NCBI GenBank assembly: GCA_030651695.1
Contig: JAUSCD010000029.1
Coordinates: 434,001-498,000, forward strand
Source: Pseudohongiella sp.
GTDB lineage: Bacteria; Pseudomonadota; Gammaproteobacteria; Pseudomonadales; Pseudohongiellaceae
DNA length: 64,000 nt
Direction of reading: 5' to 3'
The position numbers were made by a program, and so were the translations under genes. The notes beneath the pieces were generated by a model. The model made no database searches. It was not told where the DNA came from and saw only the letters and a list, made by a program, of their open reading frames with translations. Shown piece by piece: positions 52,833-61,943 of the stretch; positions within the stretch are counted from its first letter, which is position 1, and every line of letters begins with the position of its first letter.

Positions 52833-52848
52833 GGATTGTCAACAATCC
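52833..52848 (-). promoter_or_regulatory. Palindromic GntR operator upstream of prp operon
   Basis: GGATTGT-CA-ACAATCC, a perfect 7+7 inverted repeat, 11 bases before the regulator start codon. The TTGTnnACAA core is like operators of FCD-type GntR repressors. Expected to mediate auto-repression of the whole prp operon. Confidence 0.65.
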
Positions 52849-52968
52849 GTAATACTTGTGCTACTGTGACATACATCAAGGATTTGAGCACACAATCCGC
52901 CACCCAATTGCCGGGTTTTGTGATACTTTCATCTTACGCAGGACGGATTTCTGCATGAGGATTTCTGA

Positions 52969-53439
52969 ATGTCATCCATGATCGATCGTTTTTCGGTTTT
53001 ATGTGCTCTCGCCATACTTGTCGGCTGTAACACTCTGGGCAGATACGAAACGCCTGATGTGAACGTCACCTCATTCAATATCGCTCCAACGTCGTCAGGC
53101 GCTGCACCACAATTTGACATCGGCATCCAGATTATTAATCCCAACAGCAGAGCACTGCCTTTGCGGGGAATAAGCTACTCACTCGAAATTGAGGGGCAAC
53201 GCGTTCTGAGTGGCGCAAAACCCGACCTGCCCCAAATACCGGCCTACGGCACTGTCAATTTTGTTATTCAGGCCAGCCCGGATCTTATTGGCAGCGCACG
53301 TTTAATCAGCGATCTGTTTTCACGGCAGCGTGACAGCCTCGGGTTCACATTCAAGGCAAGACTGGATCCGGGTACCATCATGCCCGCGATAAACGTAGAA
53401 GAATCGGGACGTTTTAATCTTGGTGCAGCAAGACTTTAA
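52969..53439 (+). CDS. LEA14-like (WHy-domain) lipoprotein
   Basis: 156 residues. The signal ends in a lipobox (AILVGCNTLG, Cys near residue 20). The remainder, from PDVNVTSFNIAP to KARLDPGTI, has the WHy/LEA type 2 pattern (FDIGIQIINPNSRALPLRGISYSLEIEGQRVLSG), a beta-sandwich linked with desiccation and stress proteins in many organisms. Likely anchored to the inner or outer membrane on the periplasmic side. First of a plus-strand row of small envelope genes. Confidence 0.82.
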   Translation: MSSMIDRFSVLCALAILVGCNTLGRYETPDVNVTSFNIAPTSSGAAPQFDIGIQIINPNSRALPLRGISYSLEIEGQRVLSGAKPDLPQIPAYGTVNFVIQASPDLIGSARLISDLFSRQRDSLGFTFKARLDPGTIMPAINVEESGRFNLGAARL

Positions 53440-53486
53440 TCAGAGAAAATAAACATAACAAACGCACTTCTTTTGGTGAGGAAAAT

Positions 53487-53729
53487 ATGAGTCTGAGCAA
53501 TGAAATAATTGAAGAAATGGATTTGCTGATGAAGTTTGATCTTAGCAGCGCCCGGGTGGGACTCAAAGTCCACAGCAATGCAGATCCCAAGGTAATTGCC
53601 GCAGCAAAACGCTTGCACACCAAGGATCTTGTAGAACACGAAGACGGAGGCTTTCTGACTACTCTGGGACATGAAGCAGCAGAACATCTGCAAGCGGCAC
53701 GCGTGATCCTGGAAGGCGTAACAGATTGA
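53487..53729 (+). CDS. TIGR02647-type small conserved protein
   Basis: 80 residues, soluble: EEMDLLMKFDLSSARVGLKVHSNADPKVIAAAKRLHTKDLVEHEDGGFLTTLGHEAAEHLQ. The pattern FDLSS...GxKVHxxADPxxIAAAxRLHxKxL matches a family known as TIGR02647, described as a small possible DNA-binding protein in gammaproteobacteria; no activity is known. A ribosome site GGTGAGG precedes the ATG. Sits between the LEA-like and the DUF883-like genes. Confidence 0.82.
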   Translation: MSLSNEIIEEMDLLMKFDLSSARVGLKVHSNADPKVIAAAKRLHTKDLVEHEDGGFLTTLGHEAAEHLQAARVILEGVTD

Positions 53730-53774
53730 TAATATTGTTAGTATGTTTTCAACGATATATAAAAGGAGTTCAGT

Positions 53775-54125
53775 ATGGCCAGGTCCAATTCCGCAAAGGA
53801 AACATTGTCAGAGGAATTCGAATCCACAGTCGAAAAGGTACGCGCACAAATGTCCCCTGCAGATAAAGAATTTGAAGCCAGCAAATCAGCTGCGCTCGAA
53901 GCACTGGATAAACTTCTGGAAGCGCGGCAGCACTTCCAGAATGCCGCCACAGCCGCAGGCGTCGATCTCAAACACGAAGCAGTTGAACAGCTTATGGCTG
54001 GGAAATCCAAAGCCGAAGATCTGGGTGCAGAGCTAAGCGAGTTTGCACGCACCAAGCCAGGTACAACAGTCGCTCTCGCGTTTATGGGAGGATATATACT
54101 GGCGCAACTGCTGAGTCGTAAATAA
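53775..54125 (+). CDS. DUF883/YqjD-like ribosome- or membrane-associated protein
   Basis: 116 residues. A charged helical N-terminal part (ESTVEKVRAQMSPADKEFEASKSAALEALDKLLEARQHF, coiled-coil-like) and one C-terminal hydrophobic helix ending LAQLLSRK, the layout of ElaB/YqjD proteins that sit on the inner membrane and can bind stationary-phase ribosomes. AAAGGAG precedes the ATG. Its stop shares a base with the next start (TAATG), so translation is coupled with the YqjE-like gene. Confidence 0.78.
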   Translation: MARSNSAKETLSEEFESTVEKVRAQMSPADKEFEASKSAALEALDKLLEARQHFQNAATAAGVDLKHEAVEQLMAGKSKAEDLGAELSEFARTKPGTTVALAFMGGYILAQLLSRK

Positions 54126-54553
54126 TGTCTGAGCAGAATCAGGCAGAGTCTGATGTCGCCGCTGGCAAATCTGACATAGGCGCAAGTATAGATTGGCTAA
54201 GAAGCCTTGTTACGCTGAGTACTGCAGTATTCCGTCTTGGCATAGCTGAAGCATCACTGGCCAGAGAAGATCTTGGCCGGTTGATTCTTGTTTACCTGTT
54301 GATCGTGCCCGTCTTCCTGCTGACATGGATTGCGCTGGGAGTCCTGGCTGCGTGGATTGTTTTTGAACTTTCCTCGTCAGCAACACTGGGTATTGCAAGC
54401 TTTGCAGCTATCCAGGTGGGGACGTGCCTGCTGCTGGTGAACAGAATCAAAACTTACCGACACAGTTTTACTCTGCCTGAAACCCGAGCTCAAATTATGG
54501 CCATTATTGAAGAGGTTCGTGATGAAACGGGCAAATCGACTCCTGCAGATTGA
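54125..54553 (+). CDS. YqjE-like inner-membrane protein (holin superfamily III)
   Basis: 142 residues with two strong transmembrane helices (LIVPVFLLTWIALGVLAAWIVF and TLGIASFAAIQVGTCLLLV) in the middle and polar ends. The N-terminal LVTLSTAVFRLGIAEASLAREDLGR is typical of YqjE/phage-holin superfamily III proteins. Second gene of the yqjD-E-K-like set. The next gene starts inside its 3' end. Confidence 0.78.
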   Translation: MSEQNQAESDVAAGKSDIGASIDWLRSLVTLSTAVFRLGIAEASLAREDLGRLILVYLLIVPVFLLTWIALGVLAAWIVFELSSSATLGIASFAAIQVGTCLLLVNRIKTYRHSFTLPETRAQIMAIIEEVRDETGKSTPAD

Positions 54554-54794
54554 GAAGCTGCGGCGGGCGGTAACAATCAGCCGTTATGTTGCGTTAACGT
54601 CAAGCCAGCGACCGGTCGCCCTGATCAAGAAATATCCGGCGATTGTCATGACGGTATCAGCTCTGCTGTTGGGATTGTTAACGCGTGGCGCCATTTCCAC
54701 TCCACTACCTGCTGCAATGAAGATCCTGTCGATACCCCTGTTCAGGAAACTTGTTGCTCATGCAGTTGTGAGCTATCGGCGAAGTATTCGTTAA
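54522..54794 (+). CDS. YqjK-like small membrane protein
   Basis: About 90 residues; basic N-terminus (KRANRLLQIEKLRRAVTISRYV), one hydrophobic helix (AIVMTVSALLLGLLTRGAI) and a basic C-terminus (HAVVSYRRSIR). The start ATG 54522 has AGAGG upstream and overlaps the yqjE-like gene by about 32 bases. Position and layout match YqjK in enterobacterial yqjDEK operons; sequence alone is too short for certainty. Confidence 0.65.
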   Translation: MKRANRLLQIEKLRRAVTISRYVALTSSQRPVALIKKYPAIVMTVSALLLGLLTRGAISTPLPAAMKILSIPLFRKLVAHAVVSYRRSIR

Positions 54795-54884
54795 TGCACT
54801 CACTGACACAAAAAAGAAGCTGACTGTCAAAAATAGGTCACACACCTCTGCCAGACTGCCGTTTTTTACGCAGAGAATACCGGC

Positions 54885-56369
54885 ATGAAATTCGCTTCCC
54901 GTGAGACTTTAATAGTGGCAGTGACCGTCGCTGCGAGCCTCTCGCTCGCCCTCGGCAGCAACTATCTTTCAAGTGCTTCCAACCAGCAGGCCCGCCAATG
55001 GCTTGCGGGCGACCACCACATCCACAGCCGCTTCAGCGTCGGCTGGGATAACAGCACCAATCCGCCAACACCCGTTCTGGCCGGCGACGCGATCTACCCG
55101 ATACCAATGAATGCCGTAATGGGCAGAAAGCACGGACTCGACTGGATGGTCGCCACCGATCATGGCGGTCCGAACCATGCTCAACTCAACAGAGACTATG
55201 CCTACAAAGAACTGCTTGAATCACGTCTGGCTGTACCTGATGTGGTGCAGTTTTTTGGCATGGAATTCGATACTCCCGGCGCGGACCACTCAAGTGTCAT
55301 CATCCCCTATTCCGATCATGAAGCAGACGATCTGTTCAGCGTAGAAAGCCGCTTCAGCAAACGCCAGCCGTGGCCTGCTGATGCGTCGTGGGATACTGAA
55401 CCACGCATGCTTGAAGCCCTTGAATATATGCGTGAAATGGCCAGGTTGCCAATTGTGATTGCGCATCATCCATCACGCTCAGCTGCTGATCTTCGTGACT
55501 ATGGTTCCACCAGTGCGACTGAACTCAGGCAGTGGAATGATGTTGCACCACAAGTCGCCATCGGCATGGAAGGTTCTCCGGGGCACCAGGCGGCTGTTCT
55601 GAGACAGCCCCCTTTGGGCATAGCCAACGCAGGAATGGAAGCCAACCCTCCTGCCTCAACCGGCAGTCGCGGCAGTTACAGACGTTACCCAACGATGGGT
55701 GGTTATGATCAGATGACGGCCGAACTCGGGGGGTTCTGGGATTCCATGCTGGCAGAAGGTCGTCATTGGTGGATCACTGCAAACTCGGACAGCCATGTTC
55801 ACTGGCGCGACGGTGGCTCGGATTTCTGGCCAGGGGAATACTCAAAGACATATATTCTGGCAGAAAAGAACCACCACTCTATTCTTGAATCATTCCGGCA
55901 AGGACGTATTTTCGTCACTACCGGAGACTTGATCTCAGAGCTTTGGTTTACGGTCTCTGCGACTGATAAACAAACAGATACCGGAGGTACATTGACGGTG
56001 AGCCGCGGTGCCGACTTAAACATCAGCATCCGTTTTCTGGATCCGGATGCCAACAATTTCAATGGCAAGAACCCGAGCGTTCAGCGTGTTGATCTGATCG
56101 TTGGTCAGATCACTGGCAAAGTTGTCGACCCGGCAACCAGCACCACAGCCTCAACCAATGTCGAGGCGCGCTTCAGCGATTCGGATTGGCGCACTGACGG
56201 CAACTACCGCGTCATCGACTACACCCTGAGCGACGTGCAAGCTCCGCTATATCTGAGAGTGCGCGGCACCAATACCACTGAACTTGAACCCGAGCCTGAT
56301 CCGGCGGGCGAAAACCCCTGGGACGATCTCTGGTTTTATTCAAACCCCATTTTTGTGCAGGTTGAATAA
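54885..56369 (+). CDS. Exported PHP-domain metallophosphoesterase (CehA/McbA-like)
   Basis: 494 residues. An N-terminal signal/anchor (LIVAVTVAASLSLALGSNYL) precedes a PHP-type TIM-barrel: DHHIHSRFSVGWD, WMVATDHGGPNHAQL, GMEFDTPGADHSSVI, IVIAHHPSR and ANSDSHVHWRDGG supply the metal-binding His/Asp set. The CehA/McbA family includes carbaryl hydrolase, but most members are uncharacterised. A beta-sandwich C-terminal domain of about 150 residues follows (GGTLTVSRGADLNISIRFLDPD...). Probably periplasmic hydrolase of a phosphoester, ester or carbamate. Confidence 0.82.
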   Translation: MKFASRETLIVAVTVAASLSLALGSNYLSSASNQQARQWLAGDHHIHSRFSVGWDNSTNPPTPVLAGDAIYPIPMNAVMGRKHGLDWMVATDHGGPNHAQLNRDYAYKELLESRLAVPDVVQFFGMEFDTPGADHSSVIIPYSDHEADDLFSVESRFSKRQPWPADASWDTEPRMLEALEYMREMARLPIVIAHHPSRSAADLRDYGSTSATELRQWNDVAPQVAIGMEGSPGHQAAVLRQPPLGIANAGMEANPPASTGSRGSYRRYPTMGGYDQMTAELGGFWDSMLAEGRHWWITANSDSHVHWRDGGSDFWPGEYSKTYILAEKNHHSILESFRQGRIFVTTGDLISELWFTVSATDKQTDTGGTLTVSRGADLNISIRFLDPDANNFNGKNPSVQRVDLIVGQITGKVVDPATSTTASTNVEARFSDSDWRTDGNYRVIDYTLSDVQAPLYLRVRGTNTTELEPEPDPAGENPWDDLWFYSNPIFVQVE

Positions 56370-56387
56370 GGTTTCGGACAGCCTTCT

Positions 56388-56416
56388 GCCGGGTTGGCCA
56401 CTCTCCCACACCCGGC
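56388..56416 (+). terminator. Hairpin after PHP gene
   Basis: GCCGGGT, 15-nt loop, ACCCGGC about 19 bases after the stop; no U-tract. Weak terminator candidate ahead of the ABC-F gene. Confidence 0.35.
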
Positions 56417-56498
56417 GGTGCCCTTTGAGCGAGGATTCTGCTAGTATGCGCCCCTTTGTTTACAGCCAGCACAAATTATTGTCAGCACAGGGCCTATC

Positions 56499-58082
56499 TT
56501 GATCTCCACAGCCAACCTCACCATGCAGTTCGGATCCAAACCTCTGTTCGAGAACGTGTCCGTTAAATTCGCCAAAGGCAAACGTTACGGTTTGATTGGC
56601 GCCAATGGCTGCGGCAAATCCACATTCATGAAGATTCTGGGCGGCGACCTGGTGCCTTCCAGCGGTCAGGTTATGCTGGAGCCAGACGTACGGCTGGGTA
56701 AACTGCGCCAGGATCAGTTTGCTTATGAGCAGTTTACTGTGCTCGACACGGTCATCATGGGCCATGAAGAACTGTGGAAGGTAAAATCCGAGCGAGACCG
56801 CATCTACGCTCTTGAAGACATGACTGAAGCCGATGGCATGGCTGTAGCGGAGCTTGAAGTGCCGTTTGCCGAGCTGGACGGCTACACTTGTGAGTCACGC
56901 GCCAGTGAGCTGCTGCTGGGTCTGGATATTCCGCTGGAACAACATACAGGACTCATGAGCGCCATGGCGCCAGGCTGGAAACTGCGTGTACTGCTGGCAC
57001 AGGCATTGTTTTCAGACCCTGATGTGTTGTTGCTGGACGAACCCACCAACAACCTCGACATCAACACTATCCGTTGGCTTGAACAGGTGCTGAATCAACG
57101 TAACAGCACCATTATTATCATTTCGCATGACCGCCACTTTCTGAATGCGGTATGCACCAATATTGCTGACATGGACTACGGTGAGCTGCGGGTTTACCCC
57201 GGCAACTACGATGACTTCATGATGGCCTCAACGCAGGCTCGCGAACGTCTGTTGAGCGAAAATGCCAAGAAGAAAAACCAGATTTCAGAGCTTCAGGCAT
57301 TTGTGAGCCGCTTTTCTGCCAACGCCTCCAAAGCCAAACAGGCAACTTCGCGCGCCCGCCAGATTGAAAAAATCCAACTGGAAGATGTCAAACCTTCCAG
57401 CCGTGTCAGTCCTTATATCCGATTCACCGAGAACAAACGGCTGCACAGACAGGCACTGATCATGGAGAATGCCGGCAAGTCGTTTGACAAACCCCTGTTC
57501 TCCAAACTCGGGCTGCAGATTGAGGCTGGCGAACGCGTGGCTATTATTGGGCCTAACGGCGCAGGTAAAACCACTTTGCTGCGTTGCATGATGCAGGAAG
57601 TTGCACTGGACTCAGGCAAATTAAAATGGGCCGAGCAAGCTGATATCGGATATTTTGCCCAAGATCACAGCAGCGAGTTTCTTGAGGAAATCAGCCTGTT
57701 CGACTGGATGAAACAATGGACCAAAGGCGACCAGCAGATGGTGCGCTCGGCACTGGGTCGTATGTTGTTCTCCAGCGACGATGTGAACAAAACTCTTCCC
57801 GTACTCTCGGGCGGAGAAAAAGCTCGTATGCTTTTTGGCAAATACAGCCTGGTCAATCCAAACGTATTGTTAATGGACGAACCCACAAACCACCTTGATA
57901 TGGAATCCATCGAGTCGCTTAACCTGGCGCTGGAAAATTACCCCGGCACGTTGGTTTTTGTCAGCCACGACCGGGAGTTTGTGAGTTCACTGGCAACCCG
58001 CATTATTGATATGCAGCCCGGTGGTTTAATCGACTTCAAAGGCAATTATGAGGATTATCTGAGGAGCCAGGGGATCTATTAG
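56499..58082 (+). CDS. ybiT: ABC-F family ATPase, YbiT type
   Basis: 527 residues, two ATP-binding domains with no membrane part; ABC-F proteins act on the ribosome. Aligns almost completely with E. coli YbiT. Walker A sites GANGCGKST and GPNGAGKTT; Walker [12 protein letters not shown] and [11 protein letters not shown]; second signature [10 protein letters not shown], whereas the first is the YbiT-specific [14 protein letters not shown]. The linker ([25 protein letters not shown]) is the P-site-tRNA interaction motif. The start is TTG 56499, at the same place as the YbiT N-terminus. Monocistronic. Confidence 0.95.
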   Translation: MISTANLTMQFGSKPLFENVSVKFAKGKRYGLIGANGCGKSTFMKILGGDLVPSSGQVMLEPDVRLGKLRQDQFAYEQFTVLDTVIMGHEELWKVKSERDRIYALEDMTEADGMAVAELEVPFAELDGYTCESRASELLLGLDIPLEQHTGLMSAMAPGWKLRVLLAQALFSDPDVLLLDEPTNNLDINTIRWLEQVLNQRNSTIIIISHDRHFLNAVCTNIADMDYGELRVYPGNYDDFMMASTQARERLLSENAKKKNQISELQAFVSRFSANASKAKQATSRARQIEKIQLEDVKPSSRVSPYIRFTENKRLHRQALIMENAGKSFDKPLFSKLGLQIEAGERVAIIGPNGAGKTTLLRCMMQEVALDSGKLKWAEQADIGYFAQDHSSEFLEEISLFDWMKQWTKGDQQMVRSALGRMLFSSDDVNKTLPVLSGGEKARMLFGKYSLVNPNVLLMDEPTNHLDMESIESLNLALENYPGTLVFVSHDREFVSSLATRIIDMQPGGLIDFKGNYEDYLRSQGIY

Positions 58083-58129
58083 GGAATACAAGTCATATTC
58101 CCTTCATAGAACATTGTTGCGTCTGACTG

Positions 58130-58636
58130 CTACTGGACGGACACCGGTGGCAGGCGTGATAACTCGCCGAACATGTCCATCGTTGGCAGGTCTGGTTTAA
58201 ATGCCATGTGGCAAGCTTCACAACTTTCCACTAGTTGATCTCCTGCCCGCCGAATCAGAGTGCGATCTCTTGAACGGGCAGAATTGACGGCATGACGGCC
58301 CGCGTCGCTCATCTGCTGAGCAAACACGTTCCAGGCAGGTTCAGCCACCCACTCGTCATCCATTGGACCGGTTCCCGGGAACTGCAACAACGCGCCACCA
58401 ATCTGAATCTGGTATGCCATGCGCTCAACTTCCCGCCACTCGGCATCGGTTTCCGGCTGCTCCCAGTCAGCACGCCAGATCGGATCCGCCGCGTGATTCA
58501 CAAGCGCGACCATGACCTCATTCAGACTCACGGGCAAACGCACCTGCCCTTCGGTTGTCTGTGATTCGTTGGAACAAGCTGTCAGCGAAGCCATGGCAGC
58601 TGTCAGTGCAAACACCTTCATCTTGATCGAATACAT
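58130..58636 (-). CDS. c-type cytochrome lipoprotein (c'-like)
   Basis: 168 residues. Signal ends in SLTACSNE, a lipobox (Cys near residue 21). A helical body leads to one haem motif near the C-terminus, CEACH in VESCEACHMAFKP, as in cytochromes c' and related four-helix proteins. Such proteins can bind NO or act as electron carriers. A near-consensus FNR-type box stands about 100 bases upstream, consistent with expression under oxygen limitation or nitrosative stress. ATG 58636 or the ATG five codons later (58621) may start it. Confidence 0.8.
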   Translation of the reverse strand: MYSIKMKVFALTAAMASLTACSNESQTTEGQVRLPVSLNEVMVALVNHAADPIWRADWEQPETDAEWREVERMAYQIQIGGALLQFPGTGPMDDEWVAEPAWNVFAQQMSDAGRHAVNSARSRDRTLIRRAGDQLVESCEACHMAFKPDLPTMDMFGELSRLPPVSVQ

Positions 58637-58733
58637 TTGCTTCTCTCCTCTACTCTGCAGGAAAATTCCGCAGGCTATGGAACTGATAGTACAGAAACTT
58701 TGGGTCCGTTAACTATACAAGAACAACGTGAGC

Positions 58734-58747
58734 ATGATCGAGATCAA
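58734..58747 (-). promoter_or_regulatory. FNR-type box upstream of c'-like cytochrome
   Basis: ATGATCGAGATCAA matches TTGAT-N4-ATCAA at 9 of 10 positions. A -10-like TATAGT lies at 58717-58712 on the minus strand, placing the box centre roughly 36 bp before the start, slightly closer than the ideal -41.5. Confidence 0.4.
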
Positions 58748-58786
58748 TTTTTGGGTAGAAGGCGCTCCAATTCCTAAAGGGGTGAT

Positions 58787-59551
58787 TCAGAGGTTATCGG
58801 GCCCCTGCTCCCGATTACCTGATGCAATCAGGTTTGGCGATACACCGGTTGCGCAATTCAGATAGGCCGAAGTCTGAATCCATTGTTCATCCGGGTAGTA
58901 AGCGAACAGAAACTGCCCGCCTTTGAGATTGTCGACCACATCACGAATGGCGTGCTGCGGCACCGCGGGGCAACCATGACTGCGACCTATACGGCCCTGG
59001 CGGGCAACCCAGCTTTCATCAACATAGTCAGCGCCGTGGATAACAATGGCACGGCTGCGCGCCTGATCATTGATGCCCGCCTCCATTCCGTCCATGCGCA
59101 GTGAGTAACCGTGCTGCCCGTAATAACTTTCCTGGGTACGGAACAGGCCGATGCTGGATTGGTGACTACCTTCGATATTGGAAAAAGTCCGTGCGAAATT
59201 GTCGCCAGAGCCTTGCCCGTGCGCCACCAGCTCGCGCATAAGCAGAGAATGCTCATCCAGATCAAATAACCAAAGGCGCCGCTCTGAGGAAGCCAGGGAA
59301 AAGTCGATGACGGCGAGTCGGGTGGCCGGTTCTGCGCCATGGTTGATCGCACAGGTCATGGCTGCCAAAGCACGCTCCAGCGCCTGTGGGTTAAGATCGG
59401 GAGCAGCAGTCGCTAGCCGGGCATGCAGTTGTCTGACGTCGGCATACGCCGGGGTGAGCCCTGACGAGAGCAGCAAAGCGCACATCGCACCCATTAAGAT
59501 TAGCAGGTTTTGTGGTTTGCGACTGTTTTTGTCTGTCTGATGGCTGAGCAT
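58787..59551 (-). CDS. Murein L,D-transpeptidase catalytic-domain protein (YkuD_2 family)
   Basis: 254 residues with a signal peptide (NLLILMGAMCALLLSSGLTPAYA). The catalytic pattern is AIVIHGADYVDE ... GRIGRSHGCPAVP, giving the His and Cys of an L,D-transpeptidase/carboxypeptidase. Proteins of this family (PF13645) act on peptidoglycan in the periplasm, though their chemistry is less well studied than classical YkuD enzymes. Divergent from the larger YcbB-like gene, so a pair of cell-wall enzymes shares one promoter region (59552-59675). Confidence 0.82.
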   Translation of the reverse strand: MLSHQTDKNSRKPQNLLILMGAMCALLLSSGLTPAYADVRQLHARLATAAPDLNPQALERALAAMTCAINHGAEPATRLAVIDFSLASSERRLWLFDLDEHSLLMRELVAHGQGSGDNFARTFSNIEGSHQSSIGLFRTQESYYGQHGYSLRMDGMEAGINDQARSRAIVIHGADYVDESWVARQGRIGRSHGCPAVPQHAIRDVVDNLKGGQFLFAYYPDEQWIQTSAYLNCATGVSPNLIASGNREQGPDNL

Positions 59552-59675
59552 TGCTTTTTCCCCGGTCTACTGTCCTGATTGAGCAGTTGTTGCGCAATTG
59601 TGAAGCCAATAGGAACCAAGCCGGTGTGATAAACTTTCATCAAATGACTCACAAAGTGAAAAGCGAGGGTAACTC

Positions 59676-61253
59676 GTGATAAAGCATTGCACAATGGCTT
59701 TCCCACTGCTTCTGAGCAGTCTTGTTGCATATGCTGCGGCAGATCAAACTCTGGCTGCCGCTGACCTGCAACAGACTCTGGCCGGCGATATAGCGCAATC
59801 CTGTGACATTCATGCTGAAATCCGCTCAGTTGACATACAGAAAGCACTGACAGAGATATACCAACGTCTGGGCTTCGAATACTTATGGCAACAACCTCAA
59901 CGCCTGCACAGCTTGCAAGCGGAGTTGGTGCAACTCACAGACGATGGGCTTGAATCAGAAGATTACAGTTTCGCCTTGAACGCCGGGTCTGCGGGTGATA
60001 GCTGCTCTGAACTGCGCATCAGCGCTGAGTATTTGCTGGCACTTGAGCATCTGAGCCGTGGTCGTCTGGCGCAAGCTGACTATGAATCTGTTTGGCGTGC
60101 CAGCCCCCTGCCGACAACGTCGGCACCCCTGCTAATGGATCTGGCCATGACTGGTCTGAGTGTGGGCATCAGTACGGCATTTGATCAGGCCCGCCCGGGT
60201 TTAATGCAGTATCGCAGCCTGCGCGCCACCTACGCTGCCATGGACAAATCCCCACCAGAGAGGCTCCCTGTACCTGCCGGACCACTATTGCGTCCGGGCA
60301 TAAGCGATGTCCGCCTTGAGCAGATCAGAAAGCAGTTGCTGGAAGATGGTTTTTTGTCTGCCAGCCAGGCGGAGGACGTGTCGCCAGAATTATACGACGG
60401 GACACTGGAGCAGGCGGTGCGTCGTTTCCAGTCAAACCAAGGTTTACAGGCAGACGGGATTATCGGACCACAAACAATCCGCGCCATGAACATCACACTG
60501 AAACAACGCCTGCAGCAAGTGCAGATCAATCTGGAACGGCTGCGCTGGATCAATGCTGAGCGCAGCGATTATCTGCTACTGATCAATGTTGCAAGTGGCC
60601 ATCTGCAGCTTTTACGCGGTAATGACCTAATCTGGCAAGCGCGCGCGCAGACGGGGCGGGCGAGTCGACCAACACCAGCGTTGGTGTCCAATATAAATCG
60701 CATTACGCTGAATCCGGGCTGGACCGTGCCGCCCACAATTTTGCGAGAAGACATCTTGCCTCAGATACGTCGAAATCCTGAGTATCTGGAATCGCGCGGC
60801 ATTCAAATTCTCGATGCGCAAGGCAATCAGTTAGAACCACAGCAGATAAACTGGAGCAATCCTCGTGGCATTGTACTGCGACAACCACCGGGACCGACCA
60901 ATCCCTTGGGGCAGATTGTGTTTCGCCTGCCTAATCCCTACTCAATCTACCTGCACGACACGCCGAGCCAGCAGTTATTCCAACAGACCAATCGCAATGT
61001 CAGCTCCGGCTGTGTGCGTGTGGAAGACGCAGATGGGCTGGCGGAACAGTTGTTTGCCCACCTTTCTGAATCACAACGTGAACGTATTGCCGGGCAACTG
61101 GCCAGCGGCCAGACACACGAAGTGCCGCTGATGAACGGACCTCAGGTGATCCTGGCATATTGGACAGCTTATGCTGATGAAGACGGGCGGCCGGCTTTTT
61201 TCCCGGACACGTATGGGCTTGATCCGGTATTGGGCGCTGCTCTGGCTGATTAG
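59676..61253 (+). CDS. L,D-transpeptidase, YcbB/LdtD-like
   Basis: 525 residues. A signal peptide precedes a scaffold domain, a peptidoglycan-binding domain (YDGTLEQAVRRFQSNQGLQADGIIGPQTIRAMN) and the YkuD catalytic domain (IYLHDTPSQQLFQQTNRNVSSGCVRVEDADGLAEQLF), with the catalytic Cys in SSGCVR and His in YLHDTPS. Forms 3-3 cross-links in peptidoglycan. E. coli LdtD is about 615 residues, so this is a somewhat shorter member. Convergent with rnk. Confidence 0.92.
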   Translation: MIKHCTMAFPLLLSSLVAYAAADQTLAAADLQQTLAGDIAQSCDIHAEIRSVDIQKALTEIYQRLGFEYLWQQPQRLHSLQAELVQLTDDGLESEDYSFALNAGSAGDSCSELRISAEYLLALEHLSRGRLAQADYESVWRASPLPTTSAPLLMDLAMTGLSVGISTAFDQARPGLMQYRSLRATYAAMDKSPPERLPVPAGPLLRPGISDVRLEQIRKQLLEDGFLSASQAEDVSPELYDGTLEQAVRRFQSNQGLQADGIIGPQTIRAMNITLKQRLQQVQINLERLRWINAERSDYLLLINVASGHLQLLRGNDLIWQARAQTGRASRPTPALVSNINRITLNPGWTVPPTILREDILPQIRRNPEYLESRGIQILDAQGNQLEPQQINWSNPRGIVLRQPPGPTNPLGQIVFRLPNPYSIYLHDTPSQQLFQQTNRNVSSGCVRVEDADGLAEQLFAHLSESQRERIAGQLASGQTHEVPLMNGPQVILAYWTAYADEDGRPAFFPDTYGLDPVLGAALAD

Positions 61254-61284
61254 GAAACTGCTCAACCTGAGAGCATCGCTGGGA

Positions 61285-61707
61285 TCACGATGCAGGCCGA
61301 TGAAAATCTCCCGATCTTTCGGGTTGATACACAACTTCTTCGATACTGACAGACAACAGCCCGCCACCCGGTTTAGGCCATTCGATGTGATCACCTTGGG
61401 ACAGACCGAGCAATGCGCTGCCCACAGGTGCAAGCACAGAAATTTTATGACCGCTGGCATCCATGTCTCTGGGATATACCAGTGTCAATTTGAATTCTTC
61501 CGACGATGACTGCACTTTGAATCTCACAGTGGAGTTCATGGATACCACAGTTGGAGGCATATCCTTGGGTTCAACAATTTCAGCCCTGGCAAGTTCAGCT
61601 TCCAGTTCTGCTTTGCCCGGAAATGCGCCGACTGGCAGTGACTCCATCAAGGCCTCGAGCCTGTCTGCGTCGAATGTAGAAATGATGATTTTAGGTCTGG
61701 TACTCAT
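61285..61707 (-). CDS. rnk: Regulator of nucleoside diphosphate kinase (Rnk)
   Basis: 140 residues. Short coiled-coil N-terminus (FDADRLEALMESLP) followed by a GreA/GreB-type C-terminal FKBP-like domain (LVYPRDMDASGHKISVLAPVGSALLGLSQGDHIEWPKP). Rnk binds RNA polymerase and influences nucleotide balance and alginate in pseudomonads. The 236-bp gap upstream (61708-61943) contains a perfect FNR/Dnr box with class II promoter geometry, so it may be induced with the denitrification genes next to it. Confidence 0.92.
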   Translation of the reverse strand: MSTRPKIIISTFDADRLEALMESLPVGAFPGKAELEAELARAEIVEPKDMPPTVVSMNSTVRFKVQSSSEEFKLTLVYPRDMDASGHKISVLAPVGSALLGLSQGDHIEWPKPGGGLLSVSIEEVVYQPERSGDFHRPAS

Positions 61708-61820
61708 AGCTTTTCACTTTAAAATATAAAAATTGACAGCACGTCATGCGACATCGCAGGCAAGAGAATATCAGGTCACGTCAGACAAATCCCAATATTA
61801 GCGTACTGTGCGGAGCTGTT

Positions 61821-61834
61821 TTGATGCTGATCAA
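61821..61834 (-). promoter_or_regulatory. Perfect FNR/Anr/Dnr box in front of rnk
   Basis: TTGATGCTGATCAA: exact TTGAT-N4-ATCAA. On the minus strand a -10-like TAATAT lies at 61800-61795, predicting a start near 61788 and box centre at about -40, the class II activation position. No other gene lies downstream on that strand before rnk. Confidence 0.75.
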
Positions 61835-61943
61835 TGATTTCTGAATGCAAAAGACTCCATAATCAGGTCTGCCTACGCAAGTTGTGTGTCAGACAGTCAG
61901 GCATCTTTTGCCTATGGCGGAACATGTTCTTGTATCACATCCA

